Assembly (NCBI GenBank): GCA_021799555.1
Contig: JAJZAG010000026.1
Location: 1-19,775 of the forward strand
Source: Deltaproteobacteria bacterium
GTDB lineage: Bacteria > Desulfobacterota > Binatia > Binatales > Binataceae
Direction of reading: 5' to 3'
DNA: 19,775 nucleotides
Positions 1-8,604 of this stretch are shown piece by piece (positions within the stretch are counted from its first letter, which is position 1; the number at the start of each line of letters is the position of its first letter). The notes beneath the pieces are model-generated. The model ran no database searches. It worked only from the letters and a program-made list of their open reading frames with translations, and was not told where the DNA came from. Both the position numbers and the translations under genes were made by a program.

Positions 1-1365
1 AGGATGCTCGAGCAGCGCGCTTTCGACCTCGAACGGTCCGATTCGGTATCCGGCTGAGATTATTACGTCGTCAGCGCGTCCGACAAACCACAGGTATCCG
101 TCGGCATCGCGCGTCGCCAGATCGCCAGTGAGATAGTATTCGCCCTGAAAGACCGCGGCGGTTTCACCCGGGTTTTTCCAATATTCGAGGAATAGCGAAG
201 GCGGGCGCTCGGGCGCGACGCGAACCGCGATTTGTCCGGCCTCGCCGTCTTTGACCTCGAGCAAGTCTTCATCGAGGACGCGCACGTCGTGCCCCGGAAA
301 CGGCAGCCCCATCGAACCCGGCTTGATCTCCATACCAGGCATATTCGCGACGAGGATGATCGATTCCGTCTGTCCGTATCCATCGTGAATCGCAAGCCCG
401 AAACGATCCTTCCAGATCTCGATCACTTCGGGATTAAGCGGCTCGCCGGCGCCCGTACAGTGGCGGAGTTTTGGAAACTGATATTTTGCGAGATCCTCCT
501 TGATGAGCATCCGATACTCGGTGGGCGGCGCGCAGAAAGTCGTAATGTTGTGGCGGGCGAGCAATTCGAGCTCGCGTTTGGGATCGAAGCGGCCGTTGTA
601 CATGAAGGTAGTGACGCCGTTCATCCACGGCCCGAACAGCACGCCATACGCCGCTTTGGCCCATCCGGTGTCCGAGGTCGTCCAATGAATTCCACCGGTG
701 CGAACGTCCAGCCAATTTCTGCCGGTGTATTGATGGCTCCAGGTGTAGGCGTGCGAATGCAGCACGGCTTTGGGCTCGCGCGTCGTGCCGGAGGTGTAAT
801 AGCAGATTGCCGGGTCGAGCGACGCGGTCGGTGCGGGCTGGTAGTTTGGCGACGCCTGTTGCATCAATCCGGGCAGCCCATGCCATCCCGAGCGCGGACT
901 GCCGGCGAGCAGAAAATGACGCAACTCGGGGCATTGACCGCGCAACGCGGAGACCATCGCGGCGCTCTCGGCGGCGGCGATAATCGCGTGCGCTCCTGAG
1001 TGGTTCGCACGATAGACCAGGTCCTTCTCGCGCAGCATCGCGGTGCATGGAATCACGATCGCGCCCATCTTGAGCGCGCCGATATACGCCGCCTGCCACA
1101 TCGTAATGCGCGGCAGAACCAGCAGAATCGGATCGCCGCGGCGCAGCCCAAGCGCTTCAAGCACGTTGGCGATCCGGTTCGATTGCGCGCGCAGATCGGC
1201 GTAAGTCAGGCGAGCGCGATTGCCCTCCTGGTCTTCCCAGAAGAGCGCCACGCGATTTGGGTCGTCGGCGAAACGATCGACAACTTCGCCGAAGTTAAAT
1301 TTTTCGGGCACGCTCCACTTGAAGGCGCGATGGATCGCGCGAAGGCGCTCGGTTGCGTCGCTCAT
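1..1365 (-). CDS. AMP-forming acyl-CoA synthetase (3' end cut by window edge)
   Basis: The reading frame is open from an ATG at 1365 to the window edge (455 residues seen; relatives are about 540-550). It belongs to the ANL (acyl-adenylate-forming) family, which activates a carboxylate with ATP and transfers it to CoA in the cytoplasm. Visible motifs are the P-loop TSGTTREPK (191-199, with Arg196 where Gly is usual), SDTGW (231-235) as in medium-chain acyl-CoA synthetases, YGQTES (330-335), TGD (413-415) and the hinge start GRADD (429-433). The catalytic C-terminal lysine lies outside the window. An AGGAG sits 9 nt before the ATG. The ATG overlaps the stop of the upstream decarboxylase gene (ATGA), so the two are probably translationally coupled. 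The SDTGW block favours medium-chain, aryl or acetyl substrates over long-chain ones, but the substrate cannot be fixed from sequence alone. Confidence 0.93.
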   Translation of the reverse strand, partial: MSDATERLRAIHRAFKWSVPEKFNFGEVVDRFADDPNRVALFWEDQEGNRARLTYADLRAQSNRIANVLEALGLRRGDPILLVLPRITMWQAAYIGALKMGAIVIPCTAMLREKDLVYRANHSGAHAIIAAAESAAMVSALRGQCPELRHFLLAGSPRSGWHGLPGLMQQASPNYQPAPTASLDPAICYYTSGTTREPKAVLHSHAYTWSHQYTGRNWLDVRTGGIHWTTSDTGWAKAAYGVLFGPWMNGVTTFMYNGRFDPKRELELLARHNITTFCAPPTEYRMLIKEDLAKYQFPKLRHCTGAGEPLNPEVIEIWKDRFGLAIHDGYGQTESIILVANMPGMEIKPGSMGLPFPGHDVRVLDEDLLEVKDGEAGQIAVRVAPERPPSLFLEYWKNPGETAAVFQGEYYLTGDLATRDADGYLWFVGRADDVIISAGYRIGPFEVESALLEHP

Positions 1366-3056
1366 ATTGGTCCGCTCCTGCGCGCCGCGCGTCCGTGCGG
1401 AGACTGTGAACGTTTGGCCGCGGCGCGGATATATTTGACCGAGACCGGAGAAAGATCATCGCGTTCGACGCGCACGTCGATAATCGCGAACGAGCGCGAG
1501 CGATGCGCGGCAGCGAGCGCGCGGCGAAGTTGCGCGAGGGTGCGCGCCTCGTAACCCGCGCCGCCGAAATCCCGCGCGAGCTTCGCGTACGGCCACGGCG
1601 GCAGCTCGAGCAGCTCGCGCCGCTCGACAATCGGCCGGAAGATGCCCCATCCGCCATTATTGACGACAAGCACGATCGGGTTGGCGTCCATCATCGGCGC
1701 GCGCGAAATTTCCGGGCCGGTCATCTGAAAGCCTCCGTCGCCGCACAGCACGATCGGCCGCATCCCTGCGCCCACTTGCGCGCCCATCGCGGCCGGCACC
1801 GCGAATCCCATTGACGCGTAAAAGCCCTGCGCCAGGTAGGTGCTGTGACGCGGCACGCGCACATCGAGGCCGCCAAAAAGCATGTCGCCTGATTCGGTGA
1901 CGACGATGTAGTTGTGATGCGCGGCCAGAAATTCGTTGACCGCGACCAGAATCTGCGCGACGCGAATCTGTTTGTTTTCCGCCGCCGGAACGTCGCCGAG
2001 GTTGTCGGCGTATGCGACCTGTTCCTCATGATGTCGCAGTTTTTGGCGCAGCAGCGCGCGCACAAAATCACGCACGCCGACATCGATATAGGTATGATAC
2101 TTGACGTCCACCTTGCGATCGACCGCCCAGACCGTGCGCCCCTGGATCACGCGCGGCGGACGGTTGCCGAAATTCATGTCGGTCTTGAGGCATCCGAGGT
2201 TGAGCACGAAATCCGCCACGTCCATCCGTGCGACGATCGGTGGTGGACTGATCGGTCCGACGTGTACGCCCATATACTGCGGATGGTCCATCGGGAAGGC
2301 GCCTTTGCCAAGCACGGTCGCGCATACCGGCGCGCCCATCTTGTCGGCCAACTCGACCAATTCGTGCGCCGCTTTGTAACGATGAATCTCGATTCCCGCG
2401 ATCATCACCGGGCGCCGGCTCGCGTTGAACATCGCAGCCGTTTCACGCGCGGCTTCTTCCACCTTGCGCGTATCGGATTCGTGGAAGTGCAGATGGCCGT
2501 CCCACGCGATAATCTCGTCGGGCACCTCGATCACGCGATCGACCATGTCGCGGTGGATCTCGACGTAGCCGGGACGCTGCTCGGCCCAGATCGCGCGAAC
2601 GACTGTGTGCAAGTCCTCAGCGGCGCTGCGCGGATCGGTCAGCACGCGCGAGGCGCATGTTACTTCCTGATAGATGCGATGCTGCGATTCGATTTCGCGC
2701 GCCTGATGATGGATCAGCGTGCCAAGCTTGCGCTCTTCCTCTCCCGGTCCGCCCGAAAAGATCAGAATTGGCACGCGCTCGGAGAACGATCCGGCAACCG
2801 GATTGACCATGTTGTGACCGCCGGCGCCATAGGTGACACAGGTGACGCCAATCTTCCCGGTGGCGCGCGCGTAACCGTCGGCGGCGAATCCGATGCCCGG
2901 TTCATGGGAGAGAGTGACGATTTTAATTCCGTGGCGCTTGCCGAGCGCGAAAAATAGTTTGAGCGCGAGGTCGCCGGGAATCCCGAAGATGGTATCGACG
3001 CCGATTTTGCGCAGGTACGCGACCAGAAAGTCACCCAACGCCATGTGCCTTTTCAA
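1362..3056 (-). CDS. ThDP-dependent 2-oxoacid decarboxylase-like enzyme (pyruvate/indolepyruvate/phenylpyruvate decarboxylase type)
   Basis: This is a 564-residue thiamine-diphosphate enzyme with the usual three-domain order: Pyr domain (N-terminal), central domain, and PP domain (C-terminal). The ThDP-activating glutamate is in SHEPG (Glu52). A tandem His pair (HH, about 116-117) typical of non-oxidative 2-oxoacid decarboxylases is present. The PP-domain signature runs from GDG (439-441) to NN (466-467), which binds Mg-ThDP. These point to decarboxylation of a 2-oxo acid to an aldehyde; acetolactate synthase or oxalyl-CoA decarboxylase are less likely given the HH pair. The start is taken as TTG at 3056, with AAAGGAG 9 nt upstream. 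Alternatives are ATG 3044 (poor ribosome site) and ATG 3086 (574 residues), which lies at the predicted transcription start. The stop overlaps the start of the acyl-CoA synthetase gene. The substrate is unknown. Confidence 0.9.
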   Translation of the reverse strand: MKRHMALGDFLVAYLRKIGVDTIFGIPGDLALKLFFALGKRHGIKIVTLSHEPGIGFAADGYARATGKIGVTCVTYGAGGHNMVNPVAGSFSERVPILIFSGGPGEEERKLGTLIHHQAREIESQHRIYQEVTCASRVLTDPRSAAEDLHTVVRAIWAEQRPGYVEIHRDMVDRVIEVPDEIIAWDGHLHFHESDTRKVEEAARETAAMFNASRRPVMIAGIEIHRYKAAHELVELADKMGAPVCATVLGKGAFPMDHPQYMGVHVGPISPPPIVARMDVADFVLNLGCLKTDMNFGNRPPRVIQGRTVWAVDRKVDVKYHTYIDVGVRDFVRALLRQKLRHHEEQVAYADNLGDVPAAENKQIRVAQILVAVNEFLAAHHNYIVVTESGDMLFGGLDVRVPRHSTYLAQGFYASMGFAVPAAMGAQVGAGMRPIVLCGDGGFQMTGPEISRAPMMDANPIVLVVNNGGWGIFRPIVERRELLELPPWPYAKLARDFGGAGYEARTLAQLRRALAAAHRSRSFAIIDVRVERDDLSPVSVKYIRAAAKRSQSPHGRAARRSGPI

Positions 3057-3065
3057 ACCTGAAGT

Positions 3066-3072
3066 CTCCTTT
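3066..3072 (-). promoter_or_regulatory. Shine-Dalgarno AAAGGAG that favours a TTG start
   Basis: On the minus strand AAAGGAG is followed after 9 nt by an in-frame TTG (3056-3054) of the decarboxylase gene. The nearest ATG (3044) is 21 nt from it, and the upstream ATG (3086) lies before it. The spacing therefore selects TTG 3056. Confidence 0.6.
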
Positions 3073-3092
3073 CGCCAACCGCTCAAGCGCCG

Positions 3093-3101
3093 ATTGTAAC
3101 A
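3093..3101 (-). promoter_or_regulatory. Candidate extended -10 promoter (TGT-TACAAT)
   Basis: The minus strand reads TGTTACAAT at 3101-3093, a near-consensus -10 hexamer (TACAAT) preceded by the TGn extension. No good -35 hexamer is visible 16-18 bp upstream. Transcription would start near 3086, giving a leader of about 30 nt to the TTG start at 3056. It sits in the gap between the divergent decarboxylase and DUF1232-like genes. Confidence 0.45.
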
Positions 3102-3185
3102 GAAATCCCACTCCGGGAAGGCGCGCAGCCGATGGCATTACCGGGGCGCGCTCGTGCTAGAGTGTTTGCGTAGGGGTCTGGTTGG

Positions 3186-3500
3186 ATGTTTAGGCAGTTC
3201 CTGCGGATGCAATTCCTGTCGCCGATGACGGTGGGCAGGATTGTTGCCTATCTGCCGCAGTTTGTGCGCGTCTTCTGGCGCCTCATGACCGATCCGCGGG
3301 TACCGATACTGCCCAAGATGGTGCCGGTGCTCGCGCTTCTGTTGATGTTCACGCCACCGGCCTTGGAGCTTGATTTCGTACCGCTGGTGGGGGAACTTGA
3401 CTGGATTCTGGTGAGCGTGGCCGCGCTCAAGCTGTTCGTCTGGCTATGCCCGCCGGAAATAGTGCGCGAGCATGTGAGCCGGATTGGACGGGGCGAGTAA
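3186..3500 (+). CDS. DUF1232-like small membrane protein
   Basis: A 104-residue protein with the DUF1232 pattern: a DPRVP-x3-K segment near residue 37, a hydrophobic stretch, DFVPLVGELDW around 63-73, a second hydrophobic stretch and a Pro-rich PPEIVREHV end. Family members are short membrane proteins of unknown biochemical role. Two hydrophobic segments (about 45-57 and 72-88) suggest a hairpin in the cytoplasmic membrane. The ATG has AGGGG 9 nt upstream. It is 27 nt from the UPF0182 gene on the same strand, so the two are likely co-transcribed. The canonical family motif (SPxDLIPDxIP) is altered here to TPPALELDFVP, so it is a divergent member. Confidence 0.75.
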   Translation: MFRQFLRMQFLSPMTVGRIVAYLPQFVRVFWRLMTDPRVPILPKMVPVLALLLMFTPPALELDFVPLVGELDWILVSVAALKLFVWLCPPEIVREHVSRIGRGE

Positions 3501-3527
3501 CCGCACCCTGGGTATGCAAGCATCCTG

Positions 3528-6284
3528 ATGCGTCCGAGAACCATCCTGATGGGTATTGCGGCGATTGTGATCGCCGCGCTGATCGTTCTGTCGCTCGCCG
3601 ATCAATTCTTCGTCGATCTGCTGTGGTTCAACTCGCTTGGCTTCGAGCGCGTGTTTGCGACCGAAGTTACCGCGCAGATCGGAATATTCGCGCTCGCGTG
3701 GATTGTGGCGTTTGCGGCGATTGCCGCGAGCGGTCTGGCCGCCGTGGGGCTCAGTCGAGATCGCGAGCGGCTGCACGTCGTCCGGCGCCCCGAGCAGATG
3801 AGCGAGGTCAATCTGCCGGAACTGATTCGCGCGCTCGGCGAGCGCGTGCCGTGGAAAACGATCGTCGTGATTGGCGCCGCAGTGCTGGCGATCCTTGCTG
3901 CGCAGGGCGAGGCGGCGAGCTGGGATTTATATCTCAAGGCGATCTACGGCGTGCCGTTTGGTCTGATCGAGAAGGCCTTCGGGAACGATGTCGGATTCTA
4001 CGTATTCACGTTGCCGCTGCTCGAGGATTTGCGCGACCTGTTTTTGCTCGTGATTTTCCTTGCGAGTGCGGCCGCAATCGCGGTGTACTGGGTTCGCGGT
4101 GCACTGGATTTCCGCGAATCGCCGCCGCGGGTCGCGCCAGGGGCCGCCGCACATATCTCGGTGCTGCTCGGGTTGTTTTTCATTCAGCGCGCTATGAGCT
4201 ATTGGCTGGCGCGCTTTGGGCTTCTTTTTCACACCAACGGGGTGGTTTTTGGCCTGCGCTACGTTGATTCGATTCTGTGGCGTCCGGGCCTGTGGCTGTT
4301 GGTGGGGCTGTCGCTGGTAGCCGCGCTCGTCTGCTTTTCCAACATCGTCGACAAGGGACTGCGGCGTCCAGTGATCGCGGCCGTGATCGTTTTTGTGCCC
4401 GCGCTGATTCTGAATTTCCTGCAGCCCGTGATCGAGCGATTGATCGTCAAGCCCGACGAGTTGCGGATCGAGCGTCCGTTTCTGGAACGAAATATCGCGA
4501 TGACGCGCCGCGCGTACAAACTAGACGGAATTGACGTCAAACCCTTCGGCGGTAAGGGGCTGCTCACGATGACGTCTATCGAACAAGACGCGCCGACGAT
4601 CAAGAATATCCGGCTGTGGGATCCGCGGCCTTTGTTATCGACCTATCGCCAGCTCCAGGAGATACGGCTCTATTACGATTTCAGGGACGTCGATATTGAC
4701 CGGTATGATATCGGCCCCGATTACACCGAGGTGATGCTCTCGGCGCGCGAGATGAACGTCGCGCAGCTTCCCGATAACGCCCAAACGTGGGTGAATCGTC
4801 ATCTGAAATTCACTCATGGCGCGGGCGTGGCTATGAGCCCGGTCAACGCAAAAGATTCCGAAGGGCTGCCGATCTTCTACATCAAAGACATCCCAGCCAA
4901 CTCGAACGTGGGTCTCAAAATCGATCAGCCCGGAATATATTTTGGCGAGGAGCCGGACAACTATTGTATCGTCGATTCGGCGACGCCTGAGTTTGACTAT
5001 CCAAGTGGCAGCGACAACGTCTTTTCGTTCTACAAGGGTTCGGGCGGTGTACCGATAGCGGGATTCTGGCGGCGGCTCCTGTTCAGTTTCTTTTACCGGG
5101 ATGTCAATCTGCTGGTGACCGAGACTATCGTCGCGAAAAGCAAAATCATGCTGCGCCGCAATATCGTCGGCCGGATTTCATATATCGCGCCGTTCCTGCA
5201 TCTCGATCGCGACCCCTACCCGGTCTTGCACAACGGGCGAATCGTCTGGATCGTCGACGGCTATACCACCAGCGATCATTTTCCTTATTCGCAGACCACC
5301 GCCGACGGCATCAACTACATCCGCAATTCGGTCAAGGTCGTGGTTGACGCGTATTCCGGCCGCACTGATTTTTATGTCGCCGATCCCGACGACCCGGTGA
5401 TCGAAACCTGGCAGCGCGTCTTTCCCAAGCTCTTCAAACCGCTGGCCGCGATGCCCTCGGACTTGCGCGCGCATATCCGCTATCCGGAAGATATGTTCCT
5501 GATCCAGTCTGACATCTACAGCACCTATCACATGACCGATCCGCAGGTGTTCTATAATCGCGAGGATCTGTGGGGGTTCCCGCGCGAGAATTTCGGCGGA
5601 CAGACGGTGCCGATGCAACCCTACTATGTAATCATGCGGCTGCCCGGAGAGGCTCATGCGGAATATATCCTGATGCTGCCGATGGTGCCGCAGGGCCGCG
5701 ACAACATGATCTCGTGGCTGGCCGCGCGATGCGACGGCGCCGATTACGGCCACCTGTTCGAGTACTCATTTTCGAAGGACAAGCTCTTTTACGGCCCGTA
5801 TCAGATCCAGGCGCGCATCAATCAGAGCCCCGATATCTCGCGCCAGATGTCGCTGTGGAACCAGATGGGATCGAAGGTTGTGCTCGGCAACCTGCTGGTA
5901 ATTCCAATTCAGGATTCGCTGCTGTACGTCGAGCCGCTCTATATCCGCGCCGAGAACGGACAGCTTCCCGAGTTACAACGCGTGATCGCCTCCTACAGTG
6001 ATCGCGTCGTGATGGGCGACACTCTCGATTCCACCCTGCAGGCGCTGTTCGCCGCAGGCGTAGCACCCGCAGCGCCGACGATCGCGAAGGTCGCGCCACA
6101 AGCGCCGCTGCAGCCGCCGCTTGCCGCGTCGGCAGTGCGGTCGGCGCCCGATATCAAAGCGGCCGCATCGCACTATGCGCGCGCGCTCGACGCGCTTAAA
6201 TCGGGCGATTGGACCGCGTTCGGAGACGAAATGAATCGGCTCGGCAGGGAACTCGGCCAGGTACCGGCCGGAACTAACCATTAG
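3528..6284 (+). CDS. UPF0182 family large membrane protein
   Basis: A 918-residue protein, close to the family's usual ~900. About seven hydrophobic membrane segments fill residues 1-310 (for example 7-30, 45-75, 103-125, 165-190, 205-225, 250-270, 280-305). A large extracytoplasmic domain follows, carrying family blocks: a YDIGPDYTEVMLSAREM stretch (~395-410), a THGAGVAMSPVN stretch (~425-440), an EFDYP-like block (~485), APFLHLDRDPYPV (~555), IVDGYTTSDHFPYS (~575), IRNSVKVVVDAYSG (~597-610) and HIRYPEDMF (~645). After an Ala/Pro-rich linker the last ~40 residues (ALKSGDWTAFGDEM) form a short helical end also seen in relatives. Function is unknown for the family. ATG 3528 has no clear ribosome site and ATG 3549 is an alternative. 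Confidence 0.93.
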   Translation: MRPRTILMGIAAIVIAALIVLSLADQFFVDLLWFNSLGFERVFATEVTAQIGIFALAWIVAFAAIAASGLAAVGLSRDRERLHVVRRPEQMSEVNLPELIRALGERVPWKTIVVIGAAVLAILAAQGEAASWDLYLKAIYGVPFGLIEKAFGNDVGFYVFTLPLLEDLRDLFLLVIFLASAAAIAVYWVRGALDFRESPPRVAPGAAAHISVLLGLFFIQRAMSYWLARFGLLFHTNGVVFGLRYVDSILWRPGLWLLVGLSLVAALVCFSNIVDKGLRRPVIAAVIVFVPALILNFLQPVIERLIVKPDELRIERPFLERNIAMTRRAYKLDGIDVKPFGGKGLLTMTSIEQDAPTIKNIRLWDPRPLLSTYRQLQEIRLYYDFRDVDIDRYDIGPDYTEVMLSAREMNVAQLPDNAQTWVNRHLKFTHGAGVAMSPVNAKDSEGLPIFYIKDIPANSNVGLKIDQPGIYFGEEPDNYCIVDSATPEFDYPSGSDNVFSFYKGSGGVPIAGFWRRLLFSFFYRDVNLLVTETIVAKSKIMLRRNIVGRISYIAPFLHLDRDPYPVLHNGRIVWIVDGYTTSDHFPYSQTTADGINYIRNSVKVVVDAYSGRTDFYVADPDDPVIETWQRVFPKLFKPLAAMPSDLRAHIRYPEDMFLIQSDIYSTYHMTDPQVFYNREDLWGFPRENFGGQTVPMQPYYVIMRLPGEAHAEYILMLPMVPQGRDNMISWLAARCDGADYGHLFEYSFSKDKLFYGPYQIQARINQSPDISRQMSLWNQMGSKVVLGNLLVIPIQDSLLYVEPLYIRAENGQLPELQRVIASYSDRVVMGDTLDSTLQALFAAGVAPAAPTIAKVAPQAPLQPPLAASAVRSAPDIKAAASHYARALDALKSGDWTAFGDEMNRLGRELGQVPAGTNH

Positions 6285-6331
6285 AATCGAGCGCAAGGTA
6301 AGGTAATCGCTCCGCCAAAAGAGGGGATGGC

Positions 6332-7918
6332 GTGCGCGACGCGAAACAATCGATCGAACCGCCGAGTCCGACGCCCGCCGCGGCGGAAACTCAGGAACCA
6401 TCGGTATCCCTGCGCGCGGCGTTAGGCGATTTGGCCGAGCTCGGCCGAGTTGCGCTCGACGCCCAGGTTTGCGTCCTCGGCGGGCAAACGCCGGCTGGCA
6501 CGTCCGAGGCCGTGGCGGCCGAGCCCGCAGCCCAGACTCTCGCGACGGCCGCGCGGGTAGCGCTCGCCGCGATGGCGGAGCGGCAGAGCGCGCACGCAGT
6601 GGTGGGCGGCGCTGTCGAGATTGCGCGAGGAATCACGGGGTTCGCGCTCGGCGAGGGTTCCATTATGGTTCGAGTTGCGCTCGCGGGCGGTCCGGCGCGC
6701 GCTGCGGTAAAAGCTCAACCAATACTTGAACTTGTTGCGCGGGCCGCGTGTGCTGAACTCCGCGCCGCCGATACCGCGCAATCGCAACGGTTCTGGCGCG
6801 ACAAGGCCGCCGCCGCGATGTCCCGCGCAGGAGAACTGGCCGAGGCCGCGCTGCGCAACGACGCGCGCATCCGCGAAATCGAAGGCGTCGCCGCCGATGC
6901 GGCGGCGCTCTCAGGCTCCTGCCGCTACAGCTCGATTGGCGAAGCTGCTGCGCGAGTGCTCGGATGCGGCAAGTGGCTGGTCGCGGCGCCCCAGGGCGGT
7001 GCGCTGCGAATCGTCGCGGCGGCAGCCAAGCTTTCGATTCCGGGCGAGATTGAGGATACGTCGGCGATTGCCGAGTGCGCCCGCGGCGGGCGCACGCTGG
7101 TGCGCATTCCAGGTGTCGCCGCGCCGCGCAAATTGCCGGAGGACAGAATTCTTGGCTCCGCCTGGATCGTGTTTCCCGCCGGGCCGGCTGTTGTTGCGGT
7201 CGCCGGGGGCGAAATTGACGCACCAGGATTTGCGGCGCGCGTCGAAACGCTGGGCGCTCGGCTCGGACCGATTCTTCGGGCTTGGGTTGCCGAGGACGCG
7301 CTGTCCGAGTATCGCGCGACGATCAGCCGGCTGGCGCTCCGGATGTTCGCGGCGGTCGATGACGAGCGGGCGCGAATTGCGCGCGATCTGCATGACGATC
7401 AAGCGCAATTGCTGGCGGCGGCGCAAATCGCGCTCGATGGCGGCGGCGAACAGGCGCGCAACATTTTTCGGAACATCGCCCAGGATTTGCGCGCTCGTAC
7501 CCGCGAGCTGAGACCGCCGTCGCTCGAGCGCACGACGCTAGTTGAGGCACTCGAGGCGGAACTCGAACGGCTTAAGCGCCAGGGCATCCGCGCGCATCTG
7601 GTGCGCGGTAAATCCGCCGCGCGAATCCCGGCACCCATCCAGCGGCTATGCTGGCAGGTGGCGCGCGAGGCGTTGGCCAACGTCGCGCGCCATTCCGGCG
7701 CAAACTCAGTGGAAGTCGAACTCGAGCGCGGCGAGCGATGCGTCCGGCTTTCCGTGCGCGACAACGGCCGCGGCTTCGACTCCGGTGCCGCAACCGGCGG
7801 CGGCTCGATGGGAATCACCGCAATTCGCGAAAGGCTCGCGCTGATGGGTGGAACACTCAAGATTGACTCGAGCGCCGAAGGCACCATTCTGTGCGCGGAA
7901 ATCCCGGAGCCCGGATGA
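6332..7918 (+). CDS. Cytosolic NarL/DesK-type sensor histidine kinase
   Basis: A 528-residue, alanine-rich kinase starting at GTG 6332 with GAGGGG 5 nt upstream. Residues 1-190 are helical with no clear domain, and 195-320 look like a GAF-type sensory domain. The HisKA_3 dimerisation/phosphoacceptor box is RIARDLHDD with phospho-His354. The HATPase domain has the N box REALANVARHSG (Asn450), G1 box DNGRGFD (477-483) and G2 GSMGI (about 491-495). No signal peptide or membrane segment is visible, so it should sense an intracellular signal. It overlaps the response-regulator gene by ATGA, the standard arrangement for a cognate pair. The signal is unknown, and no haem- or metal-binding cysteine motif stands out. 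Confidence 0.93.
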   Translation: MRDAKQSIEPPSPTPAAAETQEPSVSLRAALGDLAELGRVALDAQVCVLGGQTPAGTSEAVAAEPAAQTLATAARVALAAMAERQSAHAVVGGAVEIARGITGFALGEGSIMVRVALAGGPARAAVKAQPILELVARAACAELRAADTAQSQRFWRDKAAAAMSRAGELAEAALRNDARIREIEGVAADAAALSGSCRYSSIGEAAARVLGCGKWLVAAPQGGALRIVAAAAKLSIPGEIEDTSAIAECARGGRTLVRIPGVAAPRKLPEDRILGSAWIVFPAGPAVVAVAGGEIDAPGFAARVETLGARLGPILRAWVAEDALSEYRATISRLALRMFAAVDDERARIARDLHDDQAQLLAAAQIALDGGGEQARNIFRNIAQDLRARTRELRPPSLERTTLVEALEAELERLKRQGIRAHLVRGKSAARIPAPIQRLCWQVAREALANVARHSGANSVEVELERGERCVRLSVRDNGRGFDSGAATGGGSMGITAIRERLALMGGTLKIDSSAEGTILCAEIPEPG

Positions 7919-8574
7919 GTAATAACTCTGCAAAGGTCCGCGTCCTTATCGCTGACGACCATCGCATCTTCCGCGAAGCTCTGCGCCTCCTGCTCCAGCC
8001 GGACTGCGAAATCATCGCCGAGGCCGAAAGCGGGGAGGCTGCCATCCAGCTCGCTGCGCAATTTCATCCTCAGGTCGTCATCCTGGATCTCGGGATGCCC
8101 GGGCTGGGCGGCCTTGCGGCGGCGCATCGAATCGCCCGCGAATCTCCCACCTCCAAGGTTGTCGTGCTGAGCCAGTACGATGACGAGGAATACGTTCTTG
8201 AAGCCCTGAGCGAGGCAGGCGTCGCCGGCTACGTGCTCAAGACTGATGAATCGAGTGAGCTGCTGGCGGCGGTGCGCGCGGTTATTTTGGGCCGGCGTTA
8301 CGTGAGCCCGTCGATCGCTCCGATTGTCCTCGGCCGTCTGCGCCGTCAACCCGCCCGCGGCGAAAAGAGCGGTCCGCAACTTACCCGGCGCGAGCGCGAG
8401 GTCCTGCGATTCATCGGCGATGGCGCCACGACCAAAGAGGTCGCCCAGCGCCTCGCTATCAGCCCCAAGACCGTGCAGGTGCATCGCGAAAACCTCAAGC
8501 GGAAACTCGATCTCCGCTCGACGGCCGCGATGGTGCGCTACGCGATCAAGCACAAGCTCATCCGAATCGATTGA
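7915..8574 (+). CDS. NarL/FixJ-family response regulator
   Basis: A 219-residue regulator. The receiver domain (8-125) has the acidic pair Asp14-Asp15, phospho-acceptor Asp58 (ILDLGMPG), switch Ser86 and Lys109 (GYVLK). The C-terminal LuxR-type helix-turn-helix covers about 156-217 (LTRREREVLRFIGDG, then TKEVAQRLAISPKTVQVHR). It is a DNA-binding transcription factor expected to dimerise when phosphorylated by the kinase encoded just upstream. The ATG at 7915 lies inside the kinase stop (ATGA) with GGAG 6 nt before it. An in-frame start at 7891 would add 8 residues but lies inside the kinase gene and is less likely. Candidate targets are the dyads directly downstream at 8605-8678. Confidence 0.95.
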   Translation: MSNNSAKVRVLIADDHRIFREALRLLLQPDCEIIAEAESGEAAIQLAAQFHPQVVILDLGMPGLGGLAAAHRIARESPTSKVVVLSQYDDEEYVLEALSEAGVAGYVLKTDESSELLAAVRAVILGRRYVSPSIAPIVLGRLRRQPARGEKSGPQLTRREREVLRFIGDGATTKEVAQRLAISPKTVQVHRENLKRKLDLRSTAAMVRYAIKHKLIRID

Positions 8575-8604
8575 CTTGCCCGCGGGCGCTGAACCGGCGT
8601 CATA

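Noticed and set aside
1914..2957. A 347-codon open frame on the plus strand
   Set aside because: It is exactly antisense to the ThDP decarboxylase, has a His/Asp/Arg-rich composition typical of shadow frames, and shows no family motif.
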